This document shows positions 4,888 to 5,612 of a DNA stretch of 5,612 nt, in pieces (position 1 is the stretch's first letter; each line of letters begins with the position of its first letter). The DNA comes from Alphaproteobacteria bacterium. GTDB taxonomy: Bacteria > Pseudomonadota > Alphaproteobacteria > UBA2136 > UBA6156. The stretch lies in NCBI GenBank assembly GCA_020249005.1, contig JADCGN010000117.1, positions 1-5,612 of the forward strand, written 5' to 3'. Position numbers and translations under genes: made by a program. The notes under the pieces were generated by a model. It did no database searches. It saw only the letters and a program-made list of their open reading frames with translations, and was not told the DNA's origin.

Positions 4888-5612
4888 ATGATGATGGAAT
4901 CCTTCCGCCAATTCGGCGCCACCAAAGCGGCCAAAGGCCTGTTGTTTGTTCTCATTCTGGCGTTCGGCGCCTGGGGGATTGAAAGCTTTCTGCATGCCCA
5001 GCGCAGCCCCCACGGCCTGACCATCAACGGTCAGAATATTTCGTTACTGGAACTGGAAGAGCAATACAAAACCCGCAGCCGGCAGCTCGAGCAAGCGCTG
5101 GGCAGCCCCCCGACGGCTGAGCAACTGCAAGGCTTGCAAGTGGCTGAGCAAATCATGGCCGAAACGGTGGCCCGCACGGTGTTGCGCCAAGCCGCCGAAG
5201 GCCTACACCTGCAACCGGCTACCCGCCGTTTGCAGGAAGAAATCGCCGCCCTGCCACCCTTCCAAAACCAAGCCGGGCAGTTTGATGCCGCCCAATACCG
5301 GGCCGCTTTGGCTCAGCTGGGCCGCACCCCGGCGCAGTTTGAACGCGAGATGATGCAGGATTTGGCGGTGCGGAATTTGGCCGACCTGATTAAGGTGGCC
5401 ACCGTGCCCACCAGCCTCAGCCAGCCGCAGTTGGCGATGGCCGATGCCACGCTGAACCTGGCGGTGGCCACGCTGGAACCTCAACCCAGCAAAGCGACGC
5501 CAACCGGCACACAGCTGGAAGATTTTTACAAGCTTAACTCTAAAACCTACGAAACGCCTGAAACCCGCAGCGGCCAAGTGCTGGAAATTTCGCTCCCCAG
5601 CCTCAGCGGCAC
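4888..5612 (+). CDS. PpiD/SurA-like periplasmic folding chaperone, N-terminal part (partial)
   Basis: The frame is open from ATG 4888 to the window edge (241 codons, no stop). It encodes the N-terminal part of a membrane-anchored periplasmic chaperone of the PpiD type, which helps outer-membrane and periplasmic proteins fold after leaving the Sec channel. It opens MMMESFRQFG, like the MMDSLR start of E. coli PpiD, followed by one uncleaved-looking membrane anchor (about residues 17-31, LLFVLILAFGAW). A SurA-N-like helical region follows. The stretch LPPFQNQAGQFDAAQYRAAL (about 127-146) matches the PpiD pattern 'PAFQVDGKFDNSRYNGIL', and the LEDFYKLNSKTYETPETR region matches 'IASYYEQNKNNFMTPEQFR', the lead-in to the parvulin domain. 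That isomerase domain would lie outside the window, so its presence is unknown. ATGs at 4888, 4891 and 4894 are all possible starts, and none has a clear Shine-Dalgarno. The gene is divergent from secG. Confidence 0.88.
   Translation, partial: MMMESFRQFGATKAAKGLLFVLILAFGAWGIESFLHAQRSPHGLTINGQNISLLELEEQYKTRSRQLEQALGSPPTAEQLQGLQVAEQIMAETVARTVLRQAAEGLHLQPATRRLQEEIAALPPFQNQAGQFDAAQYRAALAQLGRTPAQFEREMMQDLAVRNLADLIKVATVPTSLSQPQLAMADATLNLAVATLEPQPSKATPTGTQLEDFYKLNSKTYETPETRSGQVLEISLPSLSG

Overview
This window looks like ordinary housekeeping chromosome from an alphaproteobacterium or a close relative. The basis is protein style. RF2 carries the alphaproteobacterial-looking stretches 'RISPFDSNARRHTSFAS' and 'GWGHQIRSYVLQPYQMV', NfuA has the two-domain Nfu_N + NifU form, and secG-pyrG lies divergent to a SurA/PpiD-type chaperone gene, a neighbourhood I recall from that class. 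This assignment comes from memory of the families, not from a search. Base composition is fairly GC-rich: one prfB line counted by hand gave 39/60 G+C. The acetyltransferase gene is visibly poorer, with two lines at 25/60 and 27/60.

Left half, all on the + strand. The 3' end of an unidentified gene (1-81) is followed after one base by a small MazG-type nucleotide pyrophosphohydrolase (83-436), then after 3 bases by a GNAT acetyltransferase (440-898), then after 1 base by prfB (900-2004). After a 52-base gap holding palindromic repeats comes nfuA (2057-2629). The tight stop-start spacing suggests one transcript with translational coupling. prfB is not one open frame. It begins with 23 codons, meets an in-frame TGA at 969-971 inside a classical programmed +1 frameshift site (GGAGG, 3-base spacer, CTT TGA C), and continues in the next frame to give a 367-residue RF2.

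Right half. pyrG (CTP synthase, 4380-2635, minus) converges on nfuA with only 5 bases between the stop codons. Four bases upstream of pyrG lies secG (4786-4385, minus), giving a secG-pyrG operon. A divergent intergenic region (4787-4887) with two inverted repeats and weak promoter-like boxes separates secG from a membrane-anchored PpiD/SurA-like periplasmic chaperone gene. That gene starts at about 4888 (+) and runs off the right edge without a stop.

Functionally the genes cover nucleotide-pool cleaning, translation termination, Fe-S cluster delivery, CTP synthesis, Sec secretion and envelope protein folding. I see no mobile element, CRISPR array, RNA gene or defence system. The observations most worth a second look are the prfB frameshift site with an inverted repeat exactly bracketing it, the palindromic leader of nfuA, the N-terminal extension and internal insertion of PyrG, and the repeat-bearing divergent promoter region.
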